A DNA stretch of 64,000 nt from Acetatifactor sp. (GTDB taxonomy: Bacteria > Bacillota > Clostridia > Lachnospirales > Lachnospiraceae), in contig JAEEVF010000001.1 of the NCBI GenBank assembly GCA_016290775.1, positions 434,001 through 498,000 on the forward strand. The letters are read 5' to 3'. Positions 3,834 to 13,200 of the stretch are shown here, in pieces; the stretch's first letter is position 1; every line of letters starts with the position of its first letter. The notes beneath the pieces are model-generated. The model saw only the letters and a list, made by a program, of their open reading frames with translations, did no database searches and was not told where the DNA came from. The position numbers and the translations under genes are program-made.

Positions 3834-3905
3834 GCCCGCGTAGCTTAATGGATAGAGCATGGGGCTTCTACCCTCGTGATCCCCGTTCGATTCGAGGCGC
3901 GGGTG
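3834..3905 (+). tRNA. tRNA-Arg(TCT), last of the array
   Basis: Acceptor GCCCGCG/CGCGGGT, D stem GCTT/GAGC, anticodon loop CTTCTAC (TCT), T arm CCCCG-TTCGATT-CGAGG with one mismatch, discriminator G. Confidence 0.85.
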
Positions 3906-3961
3906 CTTTGAGAATAATGGCTGCTTTGGATGTTTTATACAAAGCGGATGAGACCCCAATG

Positions 3962-3989
3962 AAAACCAGCGTGATGACACTGGTTTTTT
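3962..3989 (+). terminator. terminator of the tRNA array
   Basis: AAAACCAG and CTGGTTTT(TT) form a stem around a 10-nt loop, followed by a T run, 57 nt after the last tRNA. Apart from this, the 370 bases between the last tRNA (3905) and the next gene (4276) hold no ORF with a good SD, and I see nothing else recognisable there. Confidence 0.75.
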
Positions 3990-4275
3990 GGCGTACGCAT
4001 AGACTGGGAAGAGGATTTGTGATAGAATATACATGGAGTTTTTCTTGACTCGTTTTTTACCTCAAATCACCGCAATACACCTCGTAACTCGTCAAAACTT
4101 GCACCCAAACCGCTATATTAATGCTTTTTGGCCCACAAGAGCCAACTGTACGATAAATCCGACATGCTTTTTGAGATAATCGAATTGTAAGGAGGGGAAA
4201 GCCACGCCCATTAGGCTTACCCAAGGACAAACTTGTAACTGTCGTAGTCAATATCACAAGATTGGAGGCGCAGCT

Positions 4276-4470
4276 ATGAAGAAAAGCATTTGGAAGCAGT
4301 GTAAGAGCAAGAACCGTTATCGTAACGAGCACGAGGTTAATCAATACAGGAAGATGTACGAGCGCGAACGCGGCAAGAAGTTGGATTATTACTGGTGTGT
4401 TTACTGCAAGGGATATCACCTGACCAGTTCGGAGAGCTTTTTGGAGTTGAGGTATGGTGAAGCGTTGTGA
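4276..4470 (+). CDS. small basic Cys-pair protein, phage type
   Basis: 64 residues with ATG behind a strong SD (GGAGG at 4264-4268). The N-terminal half is very basic (KKSIWKQCKSKNRYRNEHE), and the C-terminal half carries WCVYCKGYHLTSS, a CxxC followed by a His. Small proteins ending in YxCxxCxxxHLT are common in phages and are probably Zn-binding, but no function is known. It opens a compact run with the next three genes. Confidence 0.6.
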   Translation: MKKSIWKQCKSKNRYRNEHEVNQYRKMYERERGKKLDYYWCVYCKGYHLTSSESFLELRYGEAL

Positions 4471-4499
4471 GAATGTGAAGCGGCGAAAGGGAATATCGA

Positions 4500-4973
4500 A
4501 TGATTAGTCTAAAGCACCCTAATAATAAATTTGAAGATATAGAAACATATGAGGATTTTGTCGAAAAGGGACATTCATGGACTTGGTGTCTTGTGGGAAA
4601 CATCGCAAGAGAACACGAATATGGTGAAGAACACGAGATAGAGATTGGGACAAAGCATTTCTCCCCGGGAACAAAGGTTTTGTGTGCTCCGGCACAATGG
4701 GGCGATGGGTACGAGAATGTTGTAGTCATAGGTTCCCCGAGACACGGGAGCAGGTACATAGAAATAGTGACGCATTCAGATTATGTAGAAAACTTTAGAA
4801 TGCAGAAAGTATTTAAGCCATACATTTTAAAGCGTATGTGTCTGTCAAAGTATTCTTGGTGGGGAGATACGGAAGAAGACAGAAAAGAGATTATTAGATA
4901 TCTGGAATATTGGAATCCAGAAGAGGCTGCAAAAGAAAAAAATTATATTGAACAAAGTGAGGAAAATGTATGA
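4500..4973 (+). CDS. hypothetical protein in phage-like operon
   Basis: 157 residues, soluble, acidic at the C terminus, no signal peptide. I recognise no family. Notable stretches are GTKHFSPGTKVLCAPAQWGDGYENV and a run of aromatic residues near the end. The start ATG 4500 has a weak SD (AAGGG). Its stop overlaps the start of the nucleotidase gene (ATGA, 4970-4973), so the two are translationally coupled. The codon pattern is AT-richer than in the chromosomal genes to the right. Confidence 0.6.
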   Translation: MISLKHPNNKFEDIETYEDFVEKGHSWTWCLVGNIAREHEYGEEHEIEIGTKHFSPGTKVLCAPAQWGDGYENVVVIGSPRHGSRYIEIVTHSDYVENFRMQKVFKPYILKRMCLSKYSWWGDTEEDRKEIIRYLEYWNPEEAAKEKNYIEQSEENV

Positions 4974-5482
4974 ACATAGAAAAGATATATTTGGATATGG
5001 ATGGAGTCCTGGCGGACTTTGAGCGTGGCGTTAGGGAGATCTGCGGGGTGGTGCCGCCGGATCAGAACGCCAAGCATCGGGGGCCGGGCGATGACGACGA
5101 GATGTGGGAGAAGATCAAGGCCACAAAGCACTTTTATGATTATTTGGAGCTGATGCCGGGCGCGAAGGATATGTTTGACTTACTCTATAACAAGTATGGC
5201 AACAAGTGCGAGATTTTGACGGGCATTCCGAAACCCAAGCGTGGCATTGAAACGGCTGGTGAAGACAAGACGAATTGGACGCATCGACTGCTTGCAAAGG
5301 ACATTAAGGTGAATATCGTCTTTCGTGAGGAGAAGCCGCAGTACTGTACTGGTCCTGGCTGCATTCTGATCGACGACATGGAGAGCAACATTCGCGACTG
5401 GAACGCCATGGGCGGCACTGGAATTGTTAATGTCAGTGCAAAGGAGACGATAAAGAGGCTGAAAGAGCTGGGAGTGCTGTGA
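4970..5482 (+). CDS. 5'(3')-deoxyribonucleotidase (NT5C-type HAD phosphatase)
   Basis: 170-residue HAD-superfamily enzyme. Motif I is LDMDGVLADF, with D9 as the nucleophile and D11 as the acid/base; motif IV is LIDDMESN around residue 135. The NT5C family (5'-nucleotidase, deoxy, type C) removes phosphate from deoxynucleoside monophosphates and is frequent in phages, where it may tune dNTP pools. It is coupled to the upstream unknown gene by a 4-nt overlap. Length agrees with the family. Confidence 0.8.
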   Translation: MNIEKIYLDMDGVLADFERGVREICGVVPPDQNAKHRGPGDDDEMWEKIKATKHFYDYLELMPGAKDMFDLLYNKYGNKCEILTGIPKPKRGIETAGEDKTNWTHRLLAKDIKVNIVFREEKPQYCTGPGCILIDDMESNIRDWNAMGGTGIVNVSAKETIKRLKELGVL

Positions 5483-5539
5483 GTACATGACGGAAGGCAC
5501 AGAGAAACCGACGAAAGATAAAAACTGGGGAAATCTGAC

Positions 5540-6265
5540 ATGGAACCGAAGCAAAAATTATGTATCAGAAGTTTAAGCATTGATTGGGATATGATCGGCA
5601 GGGATTCATATCTTAGAAGCATACCGTCGCTCGAAGGCTTGGATGAGCTTGAATTCAATTGCCCGGTGACTTTCTTCGTGGGAGAGAATGGCAGCGGGAA
5701 GTCAACCTTGCTTGAGGGGATTGCCATTGCGTATGGGTTTAATCCTGAGGGCGGCACCTTGAATTACAGTTTTTCGACCTACAACTCGCATTCGGAACTG
5801 CGCGAGGCCATAAGGCTGACAAAAGGCATTGGAAGAGCCAGGTGGGGGTATTTTTACAGGGCGGAAAGCTTTTATAACGTCGCGACCGCAGAGGATGAAT
5901 ATGGTCATGAGATTGGCGGGAGGCCATTGTTTTTGCATCAGAGGTCCCATGGCGAAAGCTTCGTGGCCATGGCGCTGAATAATTTCAACGGAAGCGGATT
6001 ATATATCCTCGACGAGCCTGAAGCGGCATTGTCTCCGCAGCGCCAGTTAACGCTGCTGTACCAGATTTCTGAGTGCGCGAAGCAAGGGGCGCAGTTTATC
6101 ATTGCGACGCATTCGCCCATACTTCTAGGCCTGCCGGGCGCGGAAATTCTGACTTTTGATGACGGCAAGCTGCACCCCTGCAGCTACGAAGAAACCGACA
6201 GTTACAAGGTGACGGAGACCTTTATCAATGACAGGGAAAGATTGCTGAATGCGCTCTTAAAGTGA
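5540..6265 (+). CDS. stand-alone AAA/ABC-type ATPase
   Basis: 241 residues. Walker A GENGSGKST (48-56), a signature-like HGESF (136-140), Walker B LDEPEAALSP (156-165) and the switch His in ATHSPIL (188-194) identify a small SMC/ABC-like ATPase of the predicted-ATPase group (COG3910-like). No nuclease or TOPRIM domain is fused. Relatives occur as single housekeeping-like genes and as parts of phage or defence loci. It is the last gene of the phage-like run, so its partner, if any, would be among the unknown genes upstream. Confidence 0.75.
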   Translation: MEPKQKLCIRSLSIDWDMIGRDSYLRSIPSLEGLDELEFNCPVTFFVGENGSGKSTLLEGIAIAYGFNPEGGTLNYSFSTYNSHSELREAIRLTKGIGRARWGYFYRAESFYNVATAEDEYGHEIGGRPLFLHQRSHGESFVAMALNNFNGSGLYILDEPEAALSPQRQLTLLYQISECAKQGAQFIIATHSPILLGLPGAEILTFDDGKLHPCSYEETDSYKVTETFINDRERLLNALLK

Positions 6266-6332
6266 TCATTTAAAACTTTTCCTCCCGGGTGTCGTCTATA
6301 TGTTCAAAGAGATGCACGCAGGAGGGATTTTT

Positions 6333-7025
6333 ATGGAAAGACTTTCTTTTGTTTTGGTATGGATGACAGTGCTGGCAGTGGTACTTAGTAATGACGCGGC
6401 GGATGCATATGCCAGAGAACGCGATGTTAAGTCAAAGGACGGCCAGTATGTTCTCATGCAAGAGATTTTCCGAGACGACGTAATGGGGAAGATCGGCGAG
6501 CATGTTTACTATTCCTACAATGTCTTTGAGGGAAGGCATCTTTCGAAAGATGACGAGAAGGAGATCGTTGAATACCTGAAAAGAGTGGATCAGGACCTCA
6601 CGGAGGACGTATTTATCACCGGCTTCACCAAAATGAGTCAGACTGGCAGATGGCGTTTTTACGCAGAGCAGTACTTGAATGGCGCGGTGATCCCTGAGGT
6701 GCGGTACTGGACGGACGTTGATACTGCAACGCCCAATCTGGTTCTCGTAAGGGGCGAGCCCGTAAAGGAGCTCGACACTTCGTGGGTGATACAGGCGCCG
6801 ACCCTTTTCCCCGCCGTCAAGGAACTGGCGCTGGAGCATGCGGACGAGCTCTGCAACTATAATTCCCAAGGCTTATACTCTAAGTACCTCCTGACCTACA
6901 ATGTCCTCACCGACACTTTGGAATATGACTTCGTCATCAACGACACCAGTGATATTTATGTTGATGCCATTACTGGGTTGGTGATCAGGGAAAGCTATTG
7001 GGATGGGATTTGTGAGGAGGAATAA
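6333..7025 (+). CDS. secreted hypothetical protein
   Basis: 230 residues. The start ATG 6333 lies behind GGAGGG (6321-6326), which makes the first 28 residues a signal peptide: positively charged start, hydrophobic SFVLVWMTVLAVVLS, then ADAYA as a probable cleavage site. The mature part has no Cys pair or catalytic motif I recognise. The C-terminal YVDAITGLVIRE resembles the end of PepSY-like repeats, in which strands lead to an 'aspartate-x-x-thr-gly' turn, but this is weak. It is a single gene on the border between the island and the core genes. Confidence 0.6.
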   Translation: MERLSFVLVWMTVLAVVLSNDAADAYARERDVKSKDGQYVLMQEIFRDDVMGKIGEHVYYSYNVFEGRHLSKDDEKEIVEYLKRVDQDLTEDVFITGFTKMSQTGRWRFYAEQYLNGAVIPEVRYWTDVDTATPNLVLVRGEPVKELDTSWVIQAPTLFPAVKELALEHADELCNYNSQGLYSKYLLTYNVLTDTLEYDFVINDTSDIYVDAITGLVIRESYWDGICEEE

Positions 7026-7065
7026 TATAGACAAATTGCCCCCCCGAGGATTCCCCGTCTTTCTC

Positions 7066-7094
7066 TTGCATTCCCCCCCGATTTATAGTATAAT
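7066..7094 (+). promoter_or_regulatory. promoter of dfx-rbr-hrb
   Basis: TTGCAT (7066-7071), 17 nt, TATAAT (7089-7094), about 75 nt before dfx. The -10 is perfect. Confidence 0.75.
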
Positions 7095-7170
7095 GGAATC
7101 ATGGCGAGGGCGGTATCGCAGGAGCCGAATTGGAACAATCATTTAAGGCAGAAAAGGAGGGTTATGAGTT

Positions 7171-7551
7171 ATGGCTACAAGGTTTTTTGTATGTGAGCAT
7201 TGCGGGAACATGGTGGCAGTTGTGAAGGACGCGAAGGTTCCCATGATGTGTTGTGGGCAGAAGATGACGGAGCTGATCCCTGGGACGACGGATGCGGCGG
7301 TGGAGAAGCACGTGCCGGCGTTTGAAGTGAAGGATGGCAAGGTTTACGTTCAGGTTGGTGAGGTGATCCATCCCATGGTGGATGCGCATTATATCGAGTG
7401 GATCTTCATCGAGACCAATAAGGGAACGCAGATGAAGAAGCTCGCGCCCGGTCAGGAGCCGAAGGCCGTATTCGCAATTTGCGAGGACGAAGTCGTTGAG
7501 GCAGTTTATGCATATTGCAACCTGCACGGACTGTGGAAGAAGGAAGCGTAA
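7171..7551 (+). CDS. dfx: desulfoferrodoxin (superoxide reductase)
   Basis: 126 residues, two-domain superoxide reductase. The desulforedoxin domain has C8, C11, C27 and C28 binding the rubredoxin-like iron; the neelaredoxin domain supplies His47 (KHVPAF), His67, His73, Cys116 and His119 (CNLHG) for the catalytic iron. It reduces superoxide to peroxide in the cytoplasm without making oxygen. It heads an operon with rubrerythrin (peroxide reductase) and a flavin reductase-rubredoxin that can feed electrons, a complete oxygen-defence set for a strict anaerobe. Confidence 0.95.
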   Translation: MATRFFVCEHCGNMVAVVKDAKVPMMCCGQKMTELIPGTTDAAVEKHVPAFEVKDGKVYVQVGEVIHPMVDAHYIEWIFIETNKGTQMKKLAPGQEPKAVFAICEDEVVEAVYAYCNLHGLWKKEA

Positions 7552-7653
7552 GACTTAAGCACGGAGAAGCCTTTGATGAGAAGGCTGGAATGAAGATTTT
7601 GCATGAGAGAAGGCCTTTGATGAAAGGCCGGAAGGTAGAAGGAGGATATGGAC

Positions 7654-8193
7654 ATGGCGAATAAATATGCTGGAACACAGACGGAAAAGAATCTCCAGGC
7701 GGCTTTCGCGGGAGAGTCTCAGGCGAGAAATAAATATACTTACTTTGCTTCGACCGCAAAGAAGGAAGGCTATGAGCAGATCGCCGCATTGTTCTTAAAG
7801 ACGGCGGACAATGAGAAGGAACATGCCAAGATGTGGTTCAAGGAGCTGCAGGGCATTGGTAATACGGCGCAGAACCTTGCTGCGGCCGCTGACGGCGAGA
7901 ACTACGAGTGGACGGACATGTACGAAGGCTTTGCAAAGACGGCTGAGGAGGAAGGCTTCCCTGAGCTGGCCGCGAAGTTCCGCGGCGTTGCTGCGATCGA
8001 GAAGGCGCATGAGGAGAGATATCGCGCGCTCCTTCAGAATGTAGAGACGAAGCAGGTATTCGAAAAGAGCACCGTAAAGGTTTGGGAGTGCAGAAACTGC
8101 GGTCACATTTGCGTTGGCGAGAAGGCACCGGAGGTTTGCCCCGTTTGCAACCATCCCCAGAGCTTCTTCGAGGTGCATGAGGCGAACTACTAA
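7654..8193 (+). CDS. rbr: rubrerythrin
   Basis: 179 residues. The N-terminal four-helix domain carries the di-iron ligands ([10 protein letters not shown], then [10 protein letters not shown], repeated by [16 protein letters not shown]); the C-terminal rubredoxin domain has CxxC pairs in [10 protein letters not shown] and CPVCNHP. It reduces hydrogen peroxide with electrons from rubredoxin or NADH systems. The start is ATG 7654 rather than 7648, since AAGGAGG (7639-7645) is then 8 nt away. The product of superoxide reductase is the substrate here, which explains the gene order. Confidence 0.95.
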   Translation: MANKYAGTQTEKNLQAAFAGESQARNKYTYFASTAKKEGYEQIAALFLKTADNEKEHAKMWFKELQGIGNTAQNLAAAADGENYEWTDMYEGFAKTAEEEGFPELAAKFRGVAAIEKAHEERYRALLQNVETKQVFEKSTVKVWECRNCGHICVGEKAPEVCPVCNHPQSFFEVHEANY

Positions 8194-8223
8194 GATTTTG
8201 CGATTGCAAGAAAGGAGAGGTTC

Positions 8224-8847
8224 ATGGATCAGAAGGTGTTACAGAAACTCAGTTATGGTTTGTTTGTTCTGACCGCCAATCAGGACGGGAAGGACAATGG
8301 CTGCATCATTAACACGCCTTGCCAGGTGGCATCGGAGCCTCTGATGATCAGCATTTCGGTCAATAAGGCGAATTTCACCTGCGACATGATCAAGGAGACG
8401 CGCAAGTTCACGATCTCGATCCTGAGCGAGGCGGCAACCTTTGATACGTTCAAGCATTTTGGATTCCAGTCCGGCAGGGACGTGAACAAGTTTGCGACTT
8501 ATACGGACTGCAAGCGCGTGGCGAATGGGACCATGGCGATCACGGCGGGGACGAATGCATATATTTCCGCTTACGTTCAGCAGATGATCGATCTTGGAAG
8601 TCACATGCTGTTCATCGCGCAGGTGACGGACGGCGAGATCTTTAATCAGGTTCCCTCCGCAACCTATGCATATTATTTCGCCAACATCAAACCGAAGCCT
8701 GAAGCAGTTGCAAAGACGCCGGAAGGGCAGACGGTTTGGAGATGCAAGATCTGTGGTTATGAATATGTCGGCGAAGAGCTTCCCGATGATTTCATTTGCC
8801 CGATCTGTAAGCATCCTGCAAGTGATTTTGAGAAGGTCGTGAAGTAG
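8224..8847 (+). CDS. hrb: flavin reductase-rubredoxin fusion (high molecular weight rubredoxin)
   Basis: 207 residues: an FMN-binding flavin-reductase-like domain (1-150, beginning LSYGLFVLTANQDGKDNGCIIN) fused to a C-terminal rubredoxin domain with CKICGYEYVG and CPICKHP. In Moorella, Hrb passes electrons from NAD(P)H to flavodiiron proteins or rubrerythrin. Here it sits 30 nt after rbr under the same promoter and is the likely electron donor for dfx and rbr. Confidence 0.9.
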   Translation: MDQKVLQKLSYGLFVLTANQDGKDNGCIINTPCQVASEPLMISISVNKANFTCDMIKETRKFTISILSEAATFDTFKHFGFQSGRDVNKFATYTDCKRVANGTMAITAGTNAYISAYVQQMIDLGSHMLFIAQVTDGEIFNQVPSATYAYYFANIKPKPEAVAKTPEGQTVWRCKICGYEYVGEELPDDFICPICKHPASDFEKVVK

Positions 8848-8885
8848 GCTCGCGGCGCATTCTTGAGAGCTGGATAAGAATAAAA

Positions 8886-8927
8886 GGCAACCCGATGACA
8901 GGATGTCTGTCGGAAGGTTGCTTTTTT
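8886..8927 (+). terminator. terminator of dfx-rbr-hrb
   Basis: GGCAACC (8886-8892) pairs with GGTTGC (8916-8921), with an inner CCGA/TCGG helix, followed by TTTTTT. Confidence 0.85.
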
Positions 8928-9030
8928 ATGCCCTGCTTTCGAAACTTGGCGGTTTTACGGTCCTTTCTTGGCGAAAATTCTAAAAAACTTCTCACGAAAA
9001 TGTTGGGTGATTTTTGGGCAAAAATACGTC

Positions 9031-9060
9031 TTGTGGAGTGGTGCGGGGGTGGCGTATACT
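9031..9060 (+). promoter_or_regulatory. probable promoter of ispG-polC
   Basis: TTGTGG (9031-9036), 18 nt, TATACT (9055-9060), about 100 nt before ispG. The -35 is weak. Confidence 0.5.
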
Positions 9061-9157
9061 ATATCTTGGTGGAAGAGCCCCATAAGGAACCTGCGTGTCG
9101 GGTTTTGGACAAGTCGAGTTTTTGAGGACGAGGGGGCCTTCAGACAGGAGAGAAAGC

Positions 9158-10216
9158 ATGAGTTTTCGTGACGAGACAAAGGTCATTCAGATAGGGGACA
9201 GGAAGATCGGCGGGGGGAATCCCGTGCTGATCCAGTCCATGACAAATACCAAGACGGAGGACATTGCCGCGACGGTAGCGCAGATCCTGCGGCTGGAAAA
9301 GGCGGGGTGCGAGATTATCCGCTGCACGGTGCCGACGCTAGAGGCTGCAAAGGCGCTGTCGGAGATCAAAAAGCAGATTCACATTCCCCTGGTGGCAGAC
9401 ATTCATTTTGACTATCAGATGGCGATCGCGGCCATGGAAAACGGGGCAGATAAGATCCGCATCAACCCTGGGAACATTGGCAGCGCAGAGCGCGTCAAGG
9501 CGGTCGTGGACTGCGCGAAGGAGCGAGGCGTTCCCATCCGCGTGGGCGTGAACAGTGGTTCGCTGGAAAAGCCCTTGATCGAGAAGTATGGCGGCGTAAC
9601 GGCCGAGGGGATCGTTGAGAGTGCGCTGGACAAGGTGCGTCTCATCGAGGACATGGGCTACGACAACCTTGTGATCAGCATCAAGTCTTCGGATGTGCTC
9701 ATGTGTGTGAGGGCGCATGAGTTGCTGGCGGGAAAGACGCAGTATCCTTTGCACGTTGGCATCACGGAGTCGGGTACGGTGCGAAGCGGAAACATTAAGT
9801 CAGCGCTTGGCCTTGGGATGATCCTGAGTCAGGGCATTGGCGATACGATCCGCGTTTCCCTTACGGGTGATCCGGTGGAGGAGATCTACTCCGCGAAGCT
9901 GATCCTGCGCACCCTCGGGCTTCGTAAGGGCGGCATCGAGGTGGTGAGCTGCCCGACCTGTGGCAGGACGCAGATTGACCTGATCGGTCTTGCAGCGAAG
10001 GTGGAGCAATTGGTGGCGGATTATCCGCTGGACATTAAGGTGGCCGTGATGGGGTGCGTCGTGAACGGGCCCGGAGAGGCCAGGGAAGCAGACCTTGGCG
10101 TCGCAGGAGGCCAGGGAGAAGGGCTCCTTTTCAAGAAGGGAGAGATCCTGCGCAAGGTGCCGGAAGAAGGGCTTCTTTTGGCACTGAAAGAGGAATTGGA
10201 TCATTGGGAGGCGTAA
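9158..10216 (+). CDS. ispG: 4-hydroxy-3-methylbut-2-en-1-yl diphosphate synthase
   Basis: 352 residues; IspG/GcpE of the MEP isoprenoid pathway, converting MEcPP to HMBPP with a 4Fe-4S cluster. The cluster Cys ligands lie in SCPTCGRTQ and in GCVVNGPGEA near the C terminus; the TIM-barrel start SMTNTKTEDIAAT is typical. ATG 9158 is chosen because CAGGAG lies about 6 nt upstream. In many Clostridia the order is dxr-rseP-ispG-polC; here ispG-polC are kept but dxr and rseP are not directly upstream. Only 7 nt separate it from polC. Confidence 0.95.
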   Translation: MSFRDETKVIQIGDRKIGGGNPVLIQSMTNTKTEDIAATVAQILRLEKAGCEIIRCTVPTLEAAKALSEIKKQIHIPLVADIHFDYQMAIAAMENGADKIRINPGNIGSAERVKAVVDCAKERGVPIRVGVNSGSLEKPLIEKYGGVTAEGIVESALDKVRLIEDMGYDNLVISIKSSDVLMCVRAHELLAGKTQYPLHVGITESGTVRSGNIKSALGLGMILSQGIGDTIRVSLTGDPVEEIYSAKLILRTLGLRKGGIEVVSCPTCGRTQIDLIGLAAKVEQLVADYPLDIKVAVMGCVVNGPGEAREADLGVAGGQGEGLLFKKGEILRKVPEEGLLLALKEELDHWEA

Positions 10217-10223
10217 GGATTCA

Positions 10224-13200
10224 ATGAAGGCTTTTTTTGAGGCATTTCCTAGCGTGCAGTTGCCAAAGGGCCTGCATGACCTCATGGAGCAGACTGTGAT
10301 CGAGAAGATCACTTCGACAAAGGCGAAGGATTTCCTTCGGATTTACCTGACTTCGAAGAATCTGATCGAGAAAAAGGATATCCACAGAGTTGAAAAAGAA
10401 TTGAAGAAACAGCTCTTTCCAGGTGTTCTCATAGACATCAAGATTTACGAGCGTTTTGAGCTTTCGGCGCAATATACTCCCGAAAAGCTCCTGGATGTGT
10501 ATCGCGAGAGCATTTTGGAAGAACTGATGGATTACAGTCACGTGCTTTTCGTGGCTTTAAAAAACGCGCGGTTTTCTTACCCGGAAGAAGGGCGGGTGAT
10601 CGCAAATCTTGAGGATTCCGTGCTGGTTCGCGGCAAGGAAGAAGAGCTTCACAGGATCTTGGAGAAGATCTTGGTGGAGCGCTGTGGCTTTGGCGTGAAG
10701 ATCGAGCTGGAGTACCGCGAGAAGGAGAAGAAGGACCGAAGCGAAGAAGAGGAGCGGAAGATCAGCCAGCGCGTGGCGGAGATCACGAGGCTCTTTGAAG
10801 GGAAAGGCAAGTCGGGCGAGGGCGAAGGCGCAGCGGATGCATCTGGCGAAGCAGGTGCCGCTGGTGAAAATGCGGGCGAAAAGGCGGCCGAGGGCGATGC
10901 CGCAAATGCCGCTGTCGGAGGTGCAGGGGCGCAAGGCGCGGCTGGCGACAAGGCTGGAGCGCAGACGGCGCCTTCGAAGGGAGCAGCAGCAAATGCGGGC
11001 GCTGGCACGAAGTCCTTCTCCGGAAAGGGTGAATTCTCCAAGTTCAAGAAGGGCGACCGCGGGTATGACCGTGGCTCTGCAAAGAAATCAGACAATCCCG
11101 ACGTGATCTACGGCAGGGATTTTGAAGAGGTGCCGCAGAAGATCGAGGAGATCATCGGTGAGGTCGGTGAGGTCGTGATCCAGGGCAAGATCCTGAAGCT
11201 CGATGCCCGGGAGATCAAGAATGAAAAGACGATCATCATCTTTGACGTGACGGACTTTACGGACACGATCACGGTGAAGACGTTCCTGAAGAACGAGCAG
11301 GTGCCTGAGGTCAAGGCGGGCCTGAAGGAAGGTAATTTTGTTAAGATCAAGGGCGTTGCCATGATGGATAAGTTCGATCATGAGCTTTCCATCGGTTCCA
11401 TCGCGGGCATCAAGAAGACAGGGGACTTTTCCGTGAGCAGGAAGGACCTTGCGGTGCGCAAGCGTGTGGAGCTCCATTGCCACACGAAGATGAGCGACAT
11501 GGACGGTGTTTCCGAGGCGAAGGACATTGTAAAGCGTGCCTACAAGTGGGGGCATCGCGCCATCGCCATCACGGATCATGGCGTGGTGCAGGGCTTTACG
11601 GATGCAGGTCACGTTTGGGACGACCTTTGGAAGGCGAAGAAGGGCGAGTGCAAGGACAAGGGCGAACCTGCGCCGGACAAGCAGGACTTTTTCAAGGTGA
11701 TCTACGGTATGGAGGCGTATCTTGTCGACGACCTTCGTGAGATCGTGACGGGGGATGCCGGGCAGACCCTGCAGGATGATTTTGTTGTATTTGACATTGA
11801 GACCACGGGCTTTTCGCCTGTTTCGGATCATATTATTGAGATCGGTGCCGTGAAGGTTTCGGGCGGTGCGATCGTGGATCGCTTTTCGACCTTTGTGAAT
11901 CCACAGGTACCTATTCCCTTTGAGATCCAAAGGCTGACGAGCATCAATGACGACATGGTGATCGACGCGCCCCTCATTGAGGCGGTGTTGCCTGAGTTCA
12001 TGGCGTTTTGCGACGGTGCGGTCATGGTTGCTCACAATGCAAATTTCGACATGAGTTTTATCATGGAGAATTGCAGAAGACAGGGCTTACCTGACAAATT
12101 CACCTTTGTCGATACGGTGCAGATTTCGAGAGCAATCCTTGTGGATCAGGCAAGACATACGCTCGACGCCATCTGTAAGACTCTTGGAATCTCGCTTGAA
12201 AACCACCATCGCGCGGTAGATGACGCCGAAGCGACGGCGCATATTTTTGAAAAGTTCATCAAGATGCTTGCGGAGCGGCAGATATTCACCCTGGCAGAGC
12301 TGAACAAACTTGGCGAAGACAGCGCGTCCATCGTGCAAAAGTCGCCTTCTTACCATGCGATCATCCTTGCAAAGAATGACCTTGGCAGGACCCATCTTTA
12401 CAAGCTGGTTTCGGAATCGCACCTAAAGTACTTCCACAGAACGCCTAGAGTGCCCAAGAGTCTGGTGCAGAAATACCGCGAGGGCTTGATCCTTGGAAGT
12501 GCGTGTGAGGCGGGCGAGCTTTATCGCGCTTTGCTGGACGGACAATCTGATCAGCAGATTGCAAGGATCGTTGATTTTTATGACTATCTGGAGATCCAGC
12601 CTGTGGGAAACAATGCCTTTATGGTCAAGTCCGATAAGGTTAGGAGTATCGAGAGCATTGAGGACATTCAGGAAGTCAACCGCAAGATCGTAAAGCTGGG
12701 CGAGAAGTTCCACAAGCCCGTGGTTGCGACCTGTGACGTGCATTTCCTGGATCCCCAGGATGAGGTGTATCGTCGGATCATCATGGCAGGCAAGGATTTT
12801 GCGGATGCGGATGATCAGGCACCGCTGTACCTGCACACCACCGAGGAAATGCTAGACGAGTTTGCGTATCTTGGGAGCGACAAGGCGTATGAGGTCGTGG
12901 TCAAGAATACCAACATGATCGCGGACATGATCGAGACGATCTCGCCGGTGCGCCCTGACAAGTGTCCTCCCGTCATCGAAGACAGTGACAAGACGCTGAC
13001 CAAGATCTGTTATGACAGGGCTCATGAGATCTACGGCCCGGACCTTCCCGAGGTCGTGGAAGCAAGACTAAAGCGCGAGCTGAATTCCATTATTTCCAAC
13101 GGATTCGCCGTGATGTATATCATCGCGCAAAAGCTGGTTTGGAAGTCCGTGGAGGACGGGTACCTGGTTGGTTCCCGTGGTTCCGTCGGAAGTTCCTTTG

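Noticed and set aside
3848..4048. 66-codon open frame starting within tRNA-Arg(TCT)
   Set aside because: It crosses the tRNA and the array terminator, has no SD and shows no protein-like pattern.
10795..11106. Alternative frames through the Ala/Gly-rich part of polC
   Set aside because: GC-rich low-complexity DNA is open in several frames; the polC frame continues on both sides with conserved domains.
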